From: Rhizophagus clarus
Taxonomy: Eukaryota > Glomeromycota > Glomeromycetes > Glomerales > Glomeraceae
Reading direction: 5' to 3'
NCBI GenBank assembly: GCA_015698045.1
Contig: BLAL01000058.1
Location: forward strand, 1,304,501 to 1,368,500
DNA: 64,000 bases
The notes under the pieces are model-generated. The model did no database searches and was not told the origin of the DNA. It worked only from the letters and a program-made list of their open reading frames with translations. Both the position numbers and the translations under genes were made by a program. Below, piece by piece: positions 31,199-43,777 of the stretch; the stretch's first letter is position 1; every line of letters begins with the position of its first letter.

Positions 31199-32409
31199 AT
31201 GTCATCATTTAATATTACGCTTTGTTGTCTCATTAATGGAAATAATGTCTCAGCTGCTTTTCCAGTTAAGGTTGATAATGACAAAACTATTGGTGAATTA
31301 AAAAAAATTATTAAGGATGAAAATTCTAATGAATTTTCTGAAGTTGACGCAAAAGACCTAACGTTATGGAAAGTTGAGATTCCAGATAATGATGATGATG
31401 GTGGTGATGATGGTGATGATGATGAAAAGCAACTCATCTTACAAGGTATTAAAAAAACAAAATTACTTGGGATCCGACACGTTGAAGATTATTGGACGGA
31501 TTCACCACCCAAAAGATGCATCCATGTTATCGTTGAACCACCAGTTATTACTGGTGAGTGAATAAGATTAAACATAATGAAATGATGTATGAACGTTTTT
31601 TCATCTGGATCACTATCACGGTCACTATCATATGGGATCACTAGTCTCCAACCAATCCACTTCTGTAGCGAAAATTACTCATGACATGGAAAATTTTGTA
31701 TGTTTTGTTTGTTGATGTAAATAAAGTATTATAATGTCGATACTTACAGTACGTTCATGAAAATTTAGAGCCTGGATGATCATGAAAATGCGCCAACTCC
31801 ATTGTCTCCTAATTTTTTTCCAGAATTTCTTAAAATCTTGAAAGAAAATTCCGAAATTATGAAACAAATAACGCTTTCGCTCGAACAAGAGAAGGATCGC
31901 AGAAAAGACTCTGAGAAAGGTAATGATTTTTTCAAATATAAAACTATTTGTGCATATTGTGCATATTTTTTTTTTTTTTTACTATCTCTCATATTCTAAA
32001 CACTTCAGAATCCATGATTATTGAAGCTGAAGCTGAAGGTCATAGTGATGTCGTGTTCACACTCGATCCAAGGAACTTTTTTGGTGAATCTAAATCTAAA
32101 TCATCATCTGCATCATACCTTGGCGAACTCTCTAAAGCGATTAATGATCGCCTACTGAAAAATCCATTGATAGAAAAAACTGAGTTGGCAGTTCAAACAT
32201 ATTTTAATGAACTAATGGATGGTTTTATCTCAAAATATAAGAATGAAATTATTACTAAGAATACGAATGATAAATCGTACTTTAACAGATTTATGCCAGA
32301 TTTTAGTATATGTAAGGATGAGGATACCATATCCTTTCGATTTGGTTATTATGTTAAAATAGAATATCGAATTAAAGTGCATACCAATAATCTAAATATT
32401 ATGCGATAA
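31199..32409 (+). CDS. Crinkler (CRN)-type protein, 283 aa, three exons
   Basis: Exons 31199-31553, 31824-31919 and 32009-32409 join in phase (ACTG|GTGAGT, CCAG|AATTTC, AAAG|GTAATG, TCAG|AATCC) to 283 codons plus stop. The N-terminus has the features of the CRN ubiquitin-like header: 'ITLCCLINGN', 'FPVKVDNDKTIGELKKIIK', 'EFSEVDAKDLTLWKVEIP', then an acidic Asp/Gly run and 'CIHVIVEPP'. A helical, charged linker follows, then a roughly 120-residue C-terminal region ('LDPRNFFGESKSKS', 'FISKYKNEIITK') that I do not recognise. CRN proteins were first known as oomycete effectors and also occur in fungi, often carrying enzymatic C-termini; no such enzyme is evident here. No signal peptide. The first intron (270 nt) is long for this window. 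Confidence 0.82.
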
Positions 32410-33481
32410 TTATTCAATTTTGTGATTAATTAATTCTTATTACATGTTTTTTTAGAAATATTGAACGAAGAAATAAAAAAGATTTCTTATTTACTATTAT
32501 TTTTACATATTGTACATGTTTGTGATAAAATAATCCTTATTTAAATAATTTTATTACTAAGTAAAAAAAAAGTTCAATGCGCATATATAAACAAACTAAA
32601 CAAAGTAAATAAAGGAGAAAAGATTATTTTTATCTAATAATAAGAGAATTCATAACGTAATTTTCTTTTCTCAAGATCAGTAATATCGTATTCTTTATTA
32701 GTACGTAAATCAATCAGTATCTCATTTTTTTCGGTTTACGATCAAAATTAATATGGTAACGAACTCTTTGGTTAGGTTAGGTAATTTGGAAATATTCGAT
32801 AAATCAAATATTCCTAAATATATCGATGTCATTATTAAAATTCTGTACGTCTGATAGTAGCTAAAGTAGTTTTATTTGTATTGATATCTGGTGACATAAA
32901 GAGGAATAAATTTATTTTCGTACGAGAAAAAAATATAATCTTATTAACAAAAAATATAAATTAAACTTAGGCATACAATTAATTACATAGTGAGGTTCTG
33001 AGGGAAATGAGGAATTATGAGAAGAATTTAAAACGTCTTATGAAAGAGAACGAAAAGAGGATAAAAGAGCAGAATGGAAATTAAGATGGAAAAAGAAAAC
33101 CGAAATACCGAATATCTAAAAGAGGAATATTTAAAATAAAAGAAATTTATAATTAATTAACAACACAGCAAGAAATCGGAACTAACTTGATAGCAAAAAA
33201 TTAATGACCGCAAATAAAATGACGATTTTTAAAGCGTTTTAACGTGAAATAATGTTATTGTGGCCTTTTTTTTACAGTGTATAATCTTGTTACTGAAAGT
33301 TAGTGCAGCATGACTAGTTTTGTTACGATACATTCTTACATATGATCAATATGATCATATGTGATAAAACTGTAAATTAACCTTAAGATCGATATTATAA
33401 ATAGCTTAAAGCATTACACTATACGCCTCAAAGTCTCAAACTCAAAAAACTTGAAAGCTACAGAGTGGATTTCATCACATG
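32410..33481. other. Intergenic; possible charged-helix relic
   Basis: Mostly AT-rich. At about 33000-33130 three frames give Glu/Lys/Arg-rich strings such as 'EFKTSYERERKEDKRAEWK', which may be a decayed coiled-coil segment or simply purine-rich DNA. Confidence 0.4.
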
Positions 33482-33965
33482 ATTGCTACTTTCATTAAAG
33501 AGCGCGTTTACGACACTCGAAAATAATACGCACTAAATAATTTTATTTTATGAAAGCACTTTTGAATGATTATTTTTTTTACGTTACTGTTACTACTGTT
33601 ACTATGTTACTATTGTTACTATTGTTACTATTGTTATTATTGTTACTATTGTTACTACTGCTATCACTGTAACTACTGTTACTACTGTTACTGCTACACT
33701 GTCACAAATAATATAAATTTCAAAAAATACAAAGAAAAATAAGAAATTTGCCACTTTCGTTAAAGAGCTCGGAAAATAATACGCATTAAATAAATTTATT
33801 TTATTTTAACGAAAAATTACGCAAATTAAGCGTTATGAAAAGCACCTTTTGAATGTTTTTTTTTTTTATTTTTTTACATTACTGTTAATTACATTTACAC
33901 TACAGTTACAAAGTTGCTACTGTTACAAATAATATAAATTTCAAATAATACAAAAGAAATAAAAT
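33482..33965. repeat. Tandem duplication (period about 264 bp) with TTACTG/TTACTA microsatellite
   Basis: Two copies begin 'GCTACTTTCATTAAAGAGC' (33484) and 'GCCACTTTCGTTAAAGAGC' (about 33749) and share 'AATAATACGCA.TAAATAA', 'GAAAAGCAC.TTTTGAATG', a GTTACT-type repeat, and 'CAAATAATATAAATTTCAAA'. The GTTACTATT hexamer/nonamer run is long in copy 1 (about 33585-33705) and short in copy 2. Confidence 0.72.
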
Positions 33966-34123
33966 ACATAATTCATCTTATAAAAAAAAGATGAAAAAAT
34001 TTAAATGTAAAATACGAAGAAAAAAATTATTTTTTGTTTGATTATTTACAAATGTTTTTAATTAATATTTAAAAAATATCTTTCTGTTTTTTTCATCTTC
34101 CTCTTTTCTTAAACGACAATACT

Positions 34124-37071
34124 TCATCCCCGCCACTGATTTTTTGTTGATACTCCTGTTTTCGTCGTTGTCTGTGTTGTAGTCTGATTAGATACCGATG
34201 TGTTAGATGGATCTATTATTTCTATAATAGGAGATTTCCAAGTTACAAAATCATTCCTATTGTTCGGATTTCCAAAAGGTCTTAAGATTTTAAGTAATAA
34301 TTGATATTGCCCATCCGGTACTGTAACATTTCCACCATTAATATCTGAAACAAGACGACTACTCCATGGTTTCTGTGCTACTGGAGTAGCTGGACCATTA
34401 CGTGGGAATTGAAAACTAGGGTTGCTAAAACCTGTTTGAAATATTGGAATTCCTACAAATCCACTCGTAGTAAAATCTCCACTTTTAAATAATTCCATTA
34501 TAAGGAATCTGGTACCATAATTTAAGGTAAATTCGAAAACTGGAAAATCATCACCTGTAAATGTGAACTGACCTATTTGATTTGGTTTAACAATAACCAC
34601 ACCATCTGAGGGTCTAAGAATATCTGGTGGTGGATTATTTGATAATATAGGAATTTTATGTATATCACCTTTAACTCCCAAGTATGGAATAGTAGACGTA
34701 GTTCGTTGAGCCGAATCTTTTATTGAAATATATCCTGAATAAATACCAAAATCATTTGGCATATTAGTTGGTTGAGTAAATTTAACTGTTATACGTGCTG
34801 TTTTTCCAGGTCGCACGAGGACGGAGTGTTTTGAAAGTTTTACTCCAGCAAAATGATTTTGAATAACAAAAGAATCTGTATTAACCCATGTATTATTAAA
34901 CCATCCTCTTATTGAAGGTGTTGGAATATGATTGAATGTGTATTTAGTTGTCATATTTCCTGTATTTGTTATGGTAATTTGATGAGTTCCTTTAAAGTGA
35001 GCTGAATCATTAAGTAATAATTTTGATGGTTGAATAACTGCCTTCGTCTTTATAGCTTCATTGATATTAAGAAGTCCTCCTCCTTGTTTATCGACCGAAA
35101 ATGGGAATTTTGTGGTATTATGAATTGGTGTGGCAGTATATACAAGAAGATCTCTAAGTTTTAACGGATCAAAATTTCCCCTTCTTAACCCATTTGCTTG
35201 CATATAAAGTGCTATGGTTCCAGACGTATATGCTGCTGCCATCGATGTTCCTATACGTAAAAACTCGATTTAGCAAAAAGATTTATCTCAAATGAATTCT
35301 ACTCAATTAAATTAACTTACCGTCAATTGTTGCGTATTTACCCAAATTTATTGGAAATGTACTGAAAATACGACCACCAGGAGCCAAAAGATCAGGTTTA
35401 ATATCAAATTCAAAAGTTGGACCCCATGAAGATTCACTCGAAGGTTTGCCGGCATTAGTGAGCGGTATTGCAACCATCTTATCGGGGAAAGTAACTGTTA
35501 AATTCTCATTCTCTCGAATTTGTTGTTTTAAATATTCGCCATCTACGTCACTAATAATTGCGTCTGGAGTTTCATTTAAAGGTATAGCTCGTATAAGTGT
35601 ATCAACATCATTATAAAATACCACTCCTATTGCACCAGCTGCTACAGCATTACTAATTTTAGTATTAAAATCGCAACCTCCGCGACGTATTAAAGCTATT
35701 TTGTTGGTAAAATCAGTATTATACGAGTTACAGCCATCATTTTCAGGTAGGTTAGCAGTAGTGTTTGCAATAACAATTGGTAAAGGACCAGGAAGACGAT
35801 ATCTTAGACTTAAATGGTCAGTGTTATAAACTAAAATAAAATAATTTTTTTTTTAATATTATATATTATATTACAAACGTTACAAACATGTAAATTATAA
35901 AAACACATTTTATTACTTACGTATTTCCTTTTTAGGATCACTGCTTGGCACCAACACGAAAGAAAGGTATTGAATATTATCAACATCACCAACGGATATG
36001 ATATTAGCTGAGGAATCAGGATCACCTGAAGTAAATAAACCTTCGTCACCGAGATTGGAAGCGGCTACAACTATAACAAATCCTTCATCAGCTAATTTAT
36101 TAACAGCAATTCCAAGAGGGGTATCGTTCCATCCTCGGAAATTTCCTCCTAAAGATAAATTTATAATATCCATATTATCTTTCTTGGCCAATTGCAATCC
36201 TTGAATAAGCAAATCATCTACAGTATTAGAATTACAATCAATAGCTCTATAAATCCCGAGTGTAACTATAAAAAAAGAAAGATAAAATTGCATTGTAAAT
36301 CAATTTTGATTTTTTTTTTTATTTTTAAATAATAACAGTGATATTTTTAATTACCTCCAGGGGCTACCCCAGTAAAATTTAGTTCATGATCGTCCGCAGC
36401 AACGATACCAGCAACGTGTGTCCCGTGACCCTCACATGTTTCAAGAGGATCATCATCGGGCATTGGATTGTCAGAAGTTCCATTGCCTACCAAGTCAAAA
36501 CCAAATTGTGTCTTACATCCTGGTGTCTTAAAGCAATTACCAAATGCTGGATGGGTATAATCAAGTCCATTATCGATTATTCCAACTTTAATTCCTGTAC
36601 CATCGAATCCAGTTCTTTGTCGAAAAACGTCAACACCACTTATTTTATGAGCGGTGAATAACCTTGGTTTGAATTTTCTCTGGAAAAAAAAAAAAAAGAA
36701 AAAATTTAAAAATTTTTAGTTGATATTAATTTAAAAAAATTAAAGGAGAATTGTATAATACATACCACAGGCCAAATATGTTCAATTCCGGATATTTTAG
36801 AACATCTAATGACATCATCATTCTCGTTTAATTTAAGGGAAATACTATCAATAATTTCTAAATTAAATCTATGAGTATAATTAATTCCCGCATCTCTAAT
36901 TCTATCTAATACAATTTTTGGTGATAACGCTTGGGAATATCGTATAATATACACTTTATCTAAGGCATTAGTATCATCTGGAAGTACGCTAATTGGTGCA
37001 TCACCAAGAGCAGTCGAAAATATGTAACACAATAAAAAGAAATAGATGATAATTTTGTTCAGAATATTCAT
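34124..37071 (-). CDS. Secreted subtilisin-like serine protease (S8), 870 aa, five exons
   Basis: Exons (minus) 37071-36766, 36679-36355, 36265-35921, 35830-35321 and 35250-34124 join in phase to 870 codons plus stop. Residues 1-23 are a signal peptide ending near 'FSTALGDA'. An inhibitor-I9-like propeptide follows ('YIIRYSQALSPKIVLDRIRD'). The triad is complete: Asp138 in 'GIIDNGLDYTHP', His187 in 'GHGTHVAGI' and Ser498 in 'DGTSMAAAY', with an oxyanion Asn in 'VAASNLGDEG'. A PA-type insert ('IALIRRGGCDFNTKISNAVA') lies between His and Ser, and an Fn3-like domain ('VLVRPGKTARITVKFTQP') follows the catalytic unit. This order matches cell-envelope or vpr/C5a-type subtilases of fungi. The C-terminus is Thr/Ser-rich, possibly O-glycosylated. 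Likely role: extracellular protein breakdown. It is the least AT-rich large gene in the window by eye. Confidence 0.92.
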
Positions 37072-40000
37072 TCGTGCCTTCTATTATAATATTTGTGTAA
37101 AAAAAAAAAAAAAAATTCTTTGTTCTTCTAAAAACGGTTTTTTCTTTGTAGAGATAGATGAAATTATTTTTTTTTTTAAAAAAAAAAAAGGTATTGATTG
37201 GAAAAAAGAGAGAAGGATAAACGCATCATTTTATTTAAAAAAATTCTATTGTAAAGTAAAATAAATAAGATTAAATTAAAAAAAAAAAAAAATTAATCAT
37301 GATATAATAATATAATATAATGATCATTAGTCATGTATATAAAAATAAATAAATAAAAAAAAAAAAAAAATTGTTGAACCGCGTGTATTTACATTTTCCT
37401 CTATTTTAAGTTCTTTTTCTTTCAAATTCTATAACTTACTTAAATTGATTGATGGAAAATTCTTCCTTTATAAAAACGAGGCGTAAACTAAGGTTGCATT
37501 TATTGAATCTTGGCTGAGTTCCCCTAAAAGCCATCCCTATCTGGCTGAGTAAAAATAAAATAAAAATAAAAATATTCGTCACCTGGTCAAATAAAAAAAA
37601 ACAATAAAAAATAAAAAATAATAAATAATATACGATAAATCTAGAGTTTAGTTGAAAGTAACTAAAAATAGCTTGAGTATCAAATGACATAAATGTCACC
37701 AGTTTAAACAGTTTAAATGAAGAAAAAAAAAAGGATTAATAAGAGTCTTTATGTCAATTAAAATCATCTAAATGATTTACACGAAAAAAAAGTTTGTAAT
37801 GATCTCATTAGGATTTCAGGTTATATAGTATGCAATATTATGCATAGTATGTGTTTGAATCATTAAATCATTGTTCTGTTCTGGCGTATTTCCGATTAGC
37901 TTTTTATAGATGATTTGTAATGTTAACAAATAAAGATTTAGTATTCCGATATACAATTATAAATTAGGTTTAGCTCATTTTCATATGAATATAATTTAAG
38001 CGATATTAAATGTCTTTAAAGGGATTAATCCCTTATTATAAAAATAGGTATAAAAATAATATTTTTATTCTAATTGACGCAAAAATTCGGAATTTGATGG
38101 CATAAAATTCGGAAATATTCCATATCAAACAATACGTACTGTACAATACCAAAAATTATTCCATTATAGAAGAATTTTATTTCAAAAATAAAAAATAGAA
38201 ATCATTACACGAATTCCCGCCGAAAAAAGAATTTATTTAGGAAAGAAAGCCAAGAAAAATTTATCTGGAATAAAATTTTTTCTTTTTGAAAATGCTTTTC
38301 CAATTTAGTAATACGATAGAAACTTGCCTTAATAATCATGACGTCGGTTAAAAAGGGGATGCATAAAGACGCAATAACATGAAACAATAACATTAAATAA
38401 GGATACCTTGTTATAAAAATAAGGCATGATATAAGGAATCATATGATTTGTGATATGATTTTAAGAGCTGTTAAAGATTTTTTTTTTTTAAATTATATTA
38501 CGCCAAAAAAATTTTAACATGAGAGAAAAAAAAATCAATTCTTTTTTAATAATTCCCGAATATTTTCGTGCAATCAAAATATCATTTAACGCACCTTCTC
38601 ATGTCAAACCAAACATTTTTGTGGTACGATAGCACGACATGTGGTGTTTTCATATATGGTTAAGATTTAAGAGATTAAATGTAAACAAATCCCAATTTTA
38701 ATGGTTCTACAGTTTTCAATGAACAATGCCAACTTATTTAACTAAACCTTTTTCTTTTTTATGTGAAATGTTTTACAAAATTTTCATCTATTAATTATTA
38801 TTTAATTTAATTTAAATTCCTTTTTAGGGGAATATTCTTCTTATTATTAATTTGACAAATGTGTTAAATGCACGATTATCAAACAGGTTTAAAGCCTGGT
38901 TGAATACAAAAGTGAAATATCAAACGTTTGACTTTCCCCGCATTTTCGATATGAAACTTGTTAATGCTTTTTCTATCTGCATTATCAAAATGTGTCTCTC
39001 AAACAATGCGCATTATATTAAATGCAATCTGTAGTGTATAAACAAACAAAATAATATTTGAATAATGGACAGTAGATCCTATAAAGGGGGGATTATATGA
39101 TAATTTTACGTATCGTATAATTATATTAATAAAATTATATGTATTATTATTATTAACAGAGAAGAATATTATTAATATAATTATATTATTAATCGTTAAT
39201 AGAAAATAATTATAAATGTTAAACAGTCTTTTGGACTTTTAAATAATTTTTTTAATATGGTTTAAACAAACATTAGCCAATGTAATTCACTAATTCATTC
39301 TAGGAGAGACGAAAATTTTTTTAGGCGAAAATCAATCAACTGGTTGTGTAACACACGTTGGTTAAACATCACATTTGAAAATATTGTCGTTTTTGTTTTC
39401 AAGTCATTTTTCTTGAACTTTTTTAATTTAATAAACATTTAATATTATGCAAATAAAGATTTATTTGTATTGATCAAGCTTTTTTGTTTACTATTTACAA
39501 TAAGTTTGAGTGAGGCGTTCGACTGTTTTATGGCGTAGTCCGTATTGAAATTTTCAAATGATATAAGCCTTTTTAGGGCGCAGTTGTGAATTAAAACTTT
39601 TTTAGCATCCTAAAGGTATTTTGGCGGTTATATGACGCCTCAATTTTGTATATCAACCAAATTTGATTTTGTCATTATTTGAAAATTCTAGTTAAAGAGG
39701 CAAATTACCAGATTCCCGAAAAAGTACAGTATTAAAAAAAAAAAAAAAAAAAAAGAGATTAATTAAGTTACTCAAAAAATTCAATAGCCTCAATTCCACA
39801 GATTCCTCGTGATTAATTGTTTAATCTCTTGAAATCCATTTTCAGCATTATATGTACGATCGTATAGGTTATTAGTCAAATATAAGAATAGTAATTACGT
39901 TTAATAGTTTAAATTTTATGCATGATACGTAATACTTGACAAAATGTATTTATTATATTACATATATTATATGTACTGTATGTATACATCATTAATCATT

Positions 40001-40650
40001 AATTAATTATAAATATTTTTTTTTTTTATTTTAATTTCAATCGTCAATCAAATCTCAGTTTTCACAATTATGATCTTTTATTTAATAAATTATTTTAATT
40101 AGTTAGTTAAACATATTTATTTTTATTTAATTAATTATTTTAATTAGTTAGTTAAATATATTTATTTTTATTTATTTATTTATTTATTTGTCAGTTATAA
40201 AATAATTACGGATTATCGATCACGTACATAATATTACATTTAGTTTTTTTTATATATATATATATATATATACGGAAATATTTTAATAAACTAAGTACTG
40301 TAACTTCACATTAACTTCACGTTATGTATAATTTTGTTCACTGTTTTTAAATTAGTATGATATTGTACCGCGTAATCGTATTACTTAGTTTACATTAAAC
40401 GATAGACATTCGTAGCCTACTGTTATATCGCTAGTTGCGTCATAAAGATGATTTCATATTCTATTTATTCCATTTCTAATTATATCATAACGAACTTTTA
40501 AAATAACAACGAGTAATTAGTAATTAGTTTGTTACTGACATCGATAGATTAATAAGACTTCAAGTTCTTGCCATTCTTTATTTGAATATTATCTACTGAC
40601 AAGAATATAATCGTAATAGCGCGAAATTCTAATCCAATGGCTATAATCTC

Positions 40651-40682
<32 letters not shown>

Positions 40683-41181
40683 TAATATTACTATTGTTTT
40701 ACTTCACCTACCACTTATTAATAATTTAGAGGCAAGTTTTGAGAGGATCCTAAAAGTTTAGACCGGTTTCCTCATTTTTTTGGTCATTGCGCCACACGAC
40801 TTTACTTGCGCCTTATACTATATTCTGATGCGCTAAATACTATAAGGCTTTTAAACTGGATAATATGAACATTTTTTTTTAAGTCATGAGTATTTGAAAG
40901 TTCATATAATATTATGATTTTTATTTTGGATCTCTTCTATTAAAAAAGAGATGGACTTTCGAAAGTTTCCTTACCCACTTTTTTTTTTAATTTTACGTAT
41001 GTATTATCAAAAATAATTTTAACCAATATAAAATTCCTTAAAAATAATGTCAGCTTAAAAGATATGTTTGGTAAATTCAATTGTGAAGTTATAATTCAAG
41101 TTTAAACATATCAGTCATAGATGTATAAATTCCGTAAACAATGCGTCCCTTTTAACGAAAATATTCCCTCCTAATTTTATT
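37072..41181. other. 4.1-kb gene-free region
   Basis: AT-rich with homopolymers, TTTA and TTAGTTAG repeats near 40080-40190, a TA microsatellite at about 40250-40272 and an A/T inverted run at about 40650-40682. Short frames (60-87 codons) at 37436-37699, 38205-38393 and 38852-39034 have no family features or introns. Confidence 0.5.
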
Positions 41182-42683
41182 CTAACTTACACTAAAGACT
41201 TCAATATCATCAACTTCGTATTTCGTACATTCCTCACCTTCTATAAGATAATCATCAATAAAACCATCTTCATAATAAGTACTGTCAGACAAAGATAAAT
41301 TATCATAACTTAATTCTAACTCTCCACCACCAAAGGAAATTACTCCAGGACAATCATAAATTGCACGTGACGGTACAATCACACGACTAATGTTCATATT
41401 TTTTGTATCATTATTATCTTCAAATAAGAATATAAAACTTTCAGTAGTATATAAATACTTATTTCTATAATTACGTTTTATCCATCCAATAGAATTATAC
41501 CCACCAAATATTTCTTCTGAATATTTTACTTTAATTAAAATTAATACAGATCCTTGATCATTACATTTATTTCTAATAACTTCATTTCCATCTCGACTTT
41601 TACGATAAATAAGTTTAAAATTATATAATAAATCATTTTTGTTAAGTATAACACTTGAATTTTTTCTATTAATCCAATTATTAATTATATTAAATTGTTT
41701 TGATTTTAAAATCTTTGATTCAACTTTTAAAATCATTCCTGTTCTAGGTGGATAAGCTGTAATTTTTGGTATTTTACCTTTATAATAAAATTCTTCTACT
41801 TCATCATTAATATTATTAGGGATTATCATCTTATAAGGTCGAACTTTATCAAAATAATCAGCTGGAGAAATATCTATAAATCGTATAAGTGGAATAAATT
41901 GATTCAAAATATTCTTTAAATCTTCATAATTCTTATCGTTCCATTTGATTATATCATTATTTTCACGAGTTTGTTTAATACCCCACTTAATCAAATAATC
42001 CCAAGCGATAATTTCTTCAATTTGTAAATCATTTCGTTTAAGTAAACCATAGAGAATATCTTTATCAAGTGATAAAAATTCCTTTGAAGTAAAAAATGGT
42101 TGCGGATCCAAGCAAATTGACTCGAGACAATAATCCCTTAGTTTCTCACATCTCACAAGTTTAAATACGGTATGAAGAACATGAACCAAATTCCTTTGAA
42201 TCCAAGTCGATCGTTTTCTAATTAAATAATCTTGAATATGTTTAAATAATTCTTCAAGAAGTAACTCGTCAGTTGCAACTAAAAGTCCAAGGATGTCATC
42301 ACTTAGATGTATTGTCAAGTCAAGTTCGCCTGTATAAATGTAACTTTTTTTTTTAAAAAAAAAGAATTAATATAAACATGTGTACAATACTCGATTCCTA
42401 CATTTTTTCATATAATTTTATTAACTCACGTTAAAATCATATCAAAAACTATTGGAGTGATATTTGGTTTTTTGAACATAATCATATTATCCTCATTTGT
42501 AATCCATCCAGTTGAAAATGCACCTTTAAAATATGAAGAACGAGCACGTAAAATTACTGAATGTGCACGAAATTCTTTCATATTTTGATTATCACCAACT
42601 TGAATAATAACATTATAATCATCAGCATCATTTAATATTAACGAAAGATCTTTTGAAAGGTTGGAATGAAATTTTGAAACCAT
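41182..42683 (-). CDS. BTB-BACK-TLDc domain protein, 471 aa, two exons
   Basis: Exons (minus) 42683-42430 and 42343-41182 join in phase to 471 codons plus stop; the intron is 86 nt with donor GTGAGT and an A-rich acceptor (AAAAG|TTACATT). The N-terminus 'MVSKFHSNLSKDLSLILND' and 'EFRAHSVILRARSSYFKGAF' are BTB. 'YIYTGELDLTIHLSDDILGL' and helices to about residue 220 are BACK-like. TLDc shows 'NNWINRKNSSVI', 'IYRKSRDG', 'IFGGYNSIGW', 'TESFIFLF' and terminal 'YEVDDIEVFS'. The loop after 'GGYNSIGW' is the shortest of the four family members. It is nearest to the gene at 11494. A kinase of the 5446 type lies upstream on the same strand, as for that gene. Confidence 0.9.
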
Positions 42684-43234
42684 TTTTTTTTAAATGTATT
42701 ATAACGAGAAAAAAAAAAAATGGGGAGATGAAAAGAATTATAATTATATTTTACGTGTATTTATTCATTCGGGTTTGAGTTTGAGTTTAATTTTTTTTTT
42801 TTCACGTTACTAAAATGGATGACGTATTGACATTAATTACCATGTTTACTGTTACGGCGCAGAAAATTCACTTTTATTGGTAATTAGAAACTTCATATAA
42901 GGTTAGTAGTTGAATACACAACTTGTTCGGGGAAAACTTTTCAAAATTAAATACTCTTATAGTCTTATTTGATCTACGAGTGTTAATTAAAATATGAATA
43001 AATATGTAAAAATTCTTTTTTGATCTTTTGAAAATTAACCATTTACGTCCCAAATTGAATTTTCTCGTGGCGCAGAAATCATCACATGAGTTAAAAATTA
43101 CTTTTCACCAAATTTGGTTTAGTGGTTCTTCCATAATAAATTCCGTCCTACATTTTGAAAATCTTTTTTGTTCGGTTCTCTTTCCTGTAAACCTTTTCCT
43201 CCTACTTAAAACTACTTTTTATTTTCTTATTCAA
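42684..43234. other. Divergent promoter region
   Basis: The 550 bp separate the minus-strand BTB-TLDc gene and the plus-strand PB1 gene, so both promoters lie here. Frames through 43028-43234 are open but look non-coding upstream of the ATG at 43235. A CTTTTCCTCCTACTT-like pyrimidine stretch sits shortly before that start. Confidence 0.5.
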
Positions 43235-43777
43235 ATGACAGACTCTACAATTATAACTCCAACACCAGCTTTACCAATCACTGAAAATGAAAATGAAAAT
43301 AAGGTTGAAAATGAAAATAAAACTGAAAACGAGAACGAAAACGTAAACGAAAATAAAACCGAAACCGAAAACGATAATGAAAATGAAAATAACAATGAAG
43401 ATACAAGAACATCAGTTTTTAAAATATCAAATCAAACAATAACTCGTCGTTTCACATTACCAAAAGAAAAACCTACATGGTTAGAAGTGGAATTAAAAGT
43501 TCGTGAAATATTTTCAATTCCATCTTCAGTATCTCCAGGTTTAACTTATATGGATGAAGGGGATGATAATATTACAATTTCTTCACAAATTGAACTTGAA
43601 GATTATTATAAACAAATTAAATGTCATGAATTATCTGATATTAATCAAGTTATTTATAGATTTATTTTGGTTATTTTCACTCCTATAAGAGATTATGATG
43701 ATGAAAATGATATTGATAATAATCCTGATTATGAAGAACATGAAGAACATAATGTTCGTCTTTGTCCAACTCAGTAA
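43235..43777 (+). CDS. Small PB1-domain protein with Glu/Asn-rich N-terminus, 180 aa
   Basis: The ATG at 43235 (MTDSTIITPTPALP) is preferred to the 69 upstream codons, which lack protein character. Residues 17-56 are an imperfect Glu-Asn repeat ('ENENENKVENENKTENENE'). A PB1-like domain covers about 60-153: 'RRFTLPKEKPTWLEVELKVR', then 'LTYMDEGDDNITISSQIELE', which fits the acidic OPCA motif of type I PB1 domains. PB1 domains pair acidic and basic faces to build signalling complexes, for example with MAPK-cascade or NADPH oxidase partners. Here the domain stands alone with an acidic tail ('DYEEHEEHNV'), so an adaptor role is plausible but unproven. Single exon. Confidence 0.75.
   Translation: MTDSTIITPTPALPITENENENKVENENKTENENENVNENKTETENDNENENNNEDTRTSVFKISNQTITRRFTLPKEKPTWLEVELKVREIFSIPSSVSPGLTYMDEGDDNITISSQIELEDYYKQIKCHELSDINQVIYRFILVIFTPIRDYDDENDIDNNPDYEEHEEHNVRLCPTQ

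Noticed and set aside
38852-39034. 60-codon frame starting MTNVLNARLSNRFKAW
   Set aside because: Somewhat protein-like but too short, with no homology that I recognise and no intron context.
43028-43234. N-terminal extension of the PB1 protein by 69 codons
   Set aside because: Open but lacking protein-like composition; begins away from an obvious promoter, while the ATG at 43235 starts clean coding sequence.
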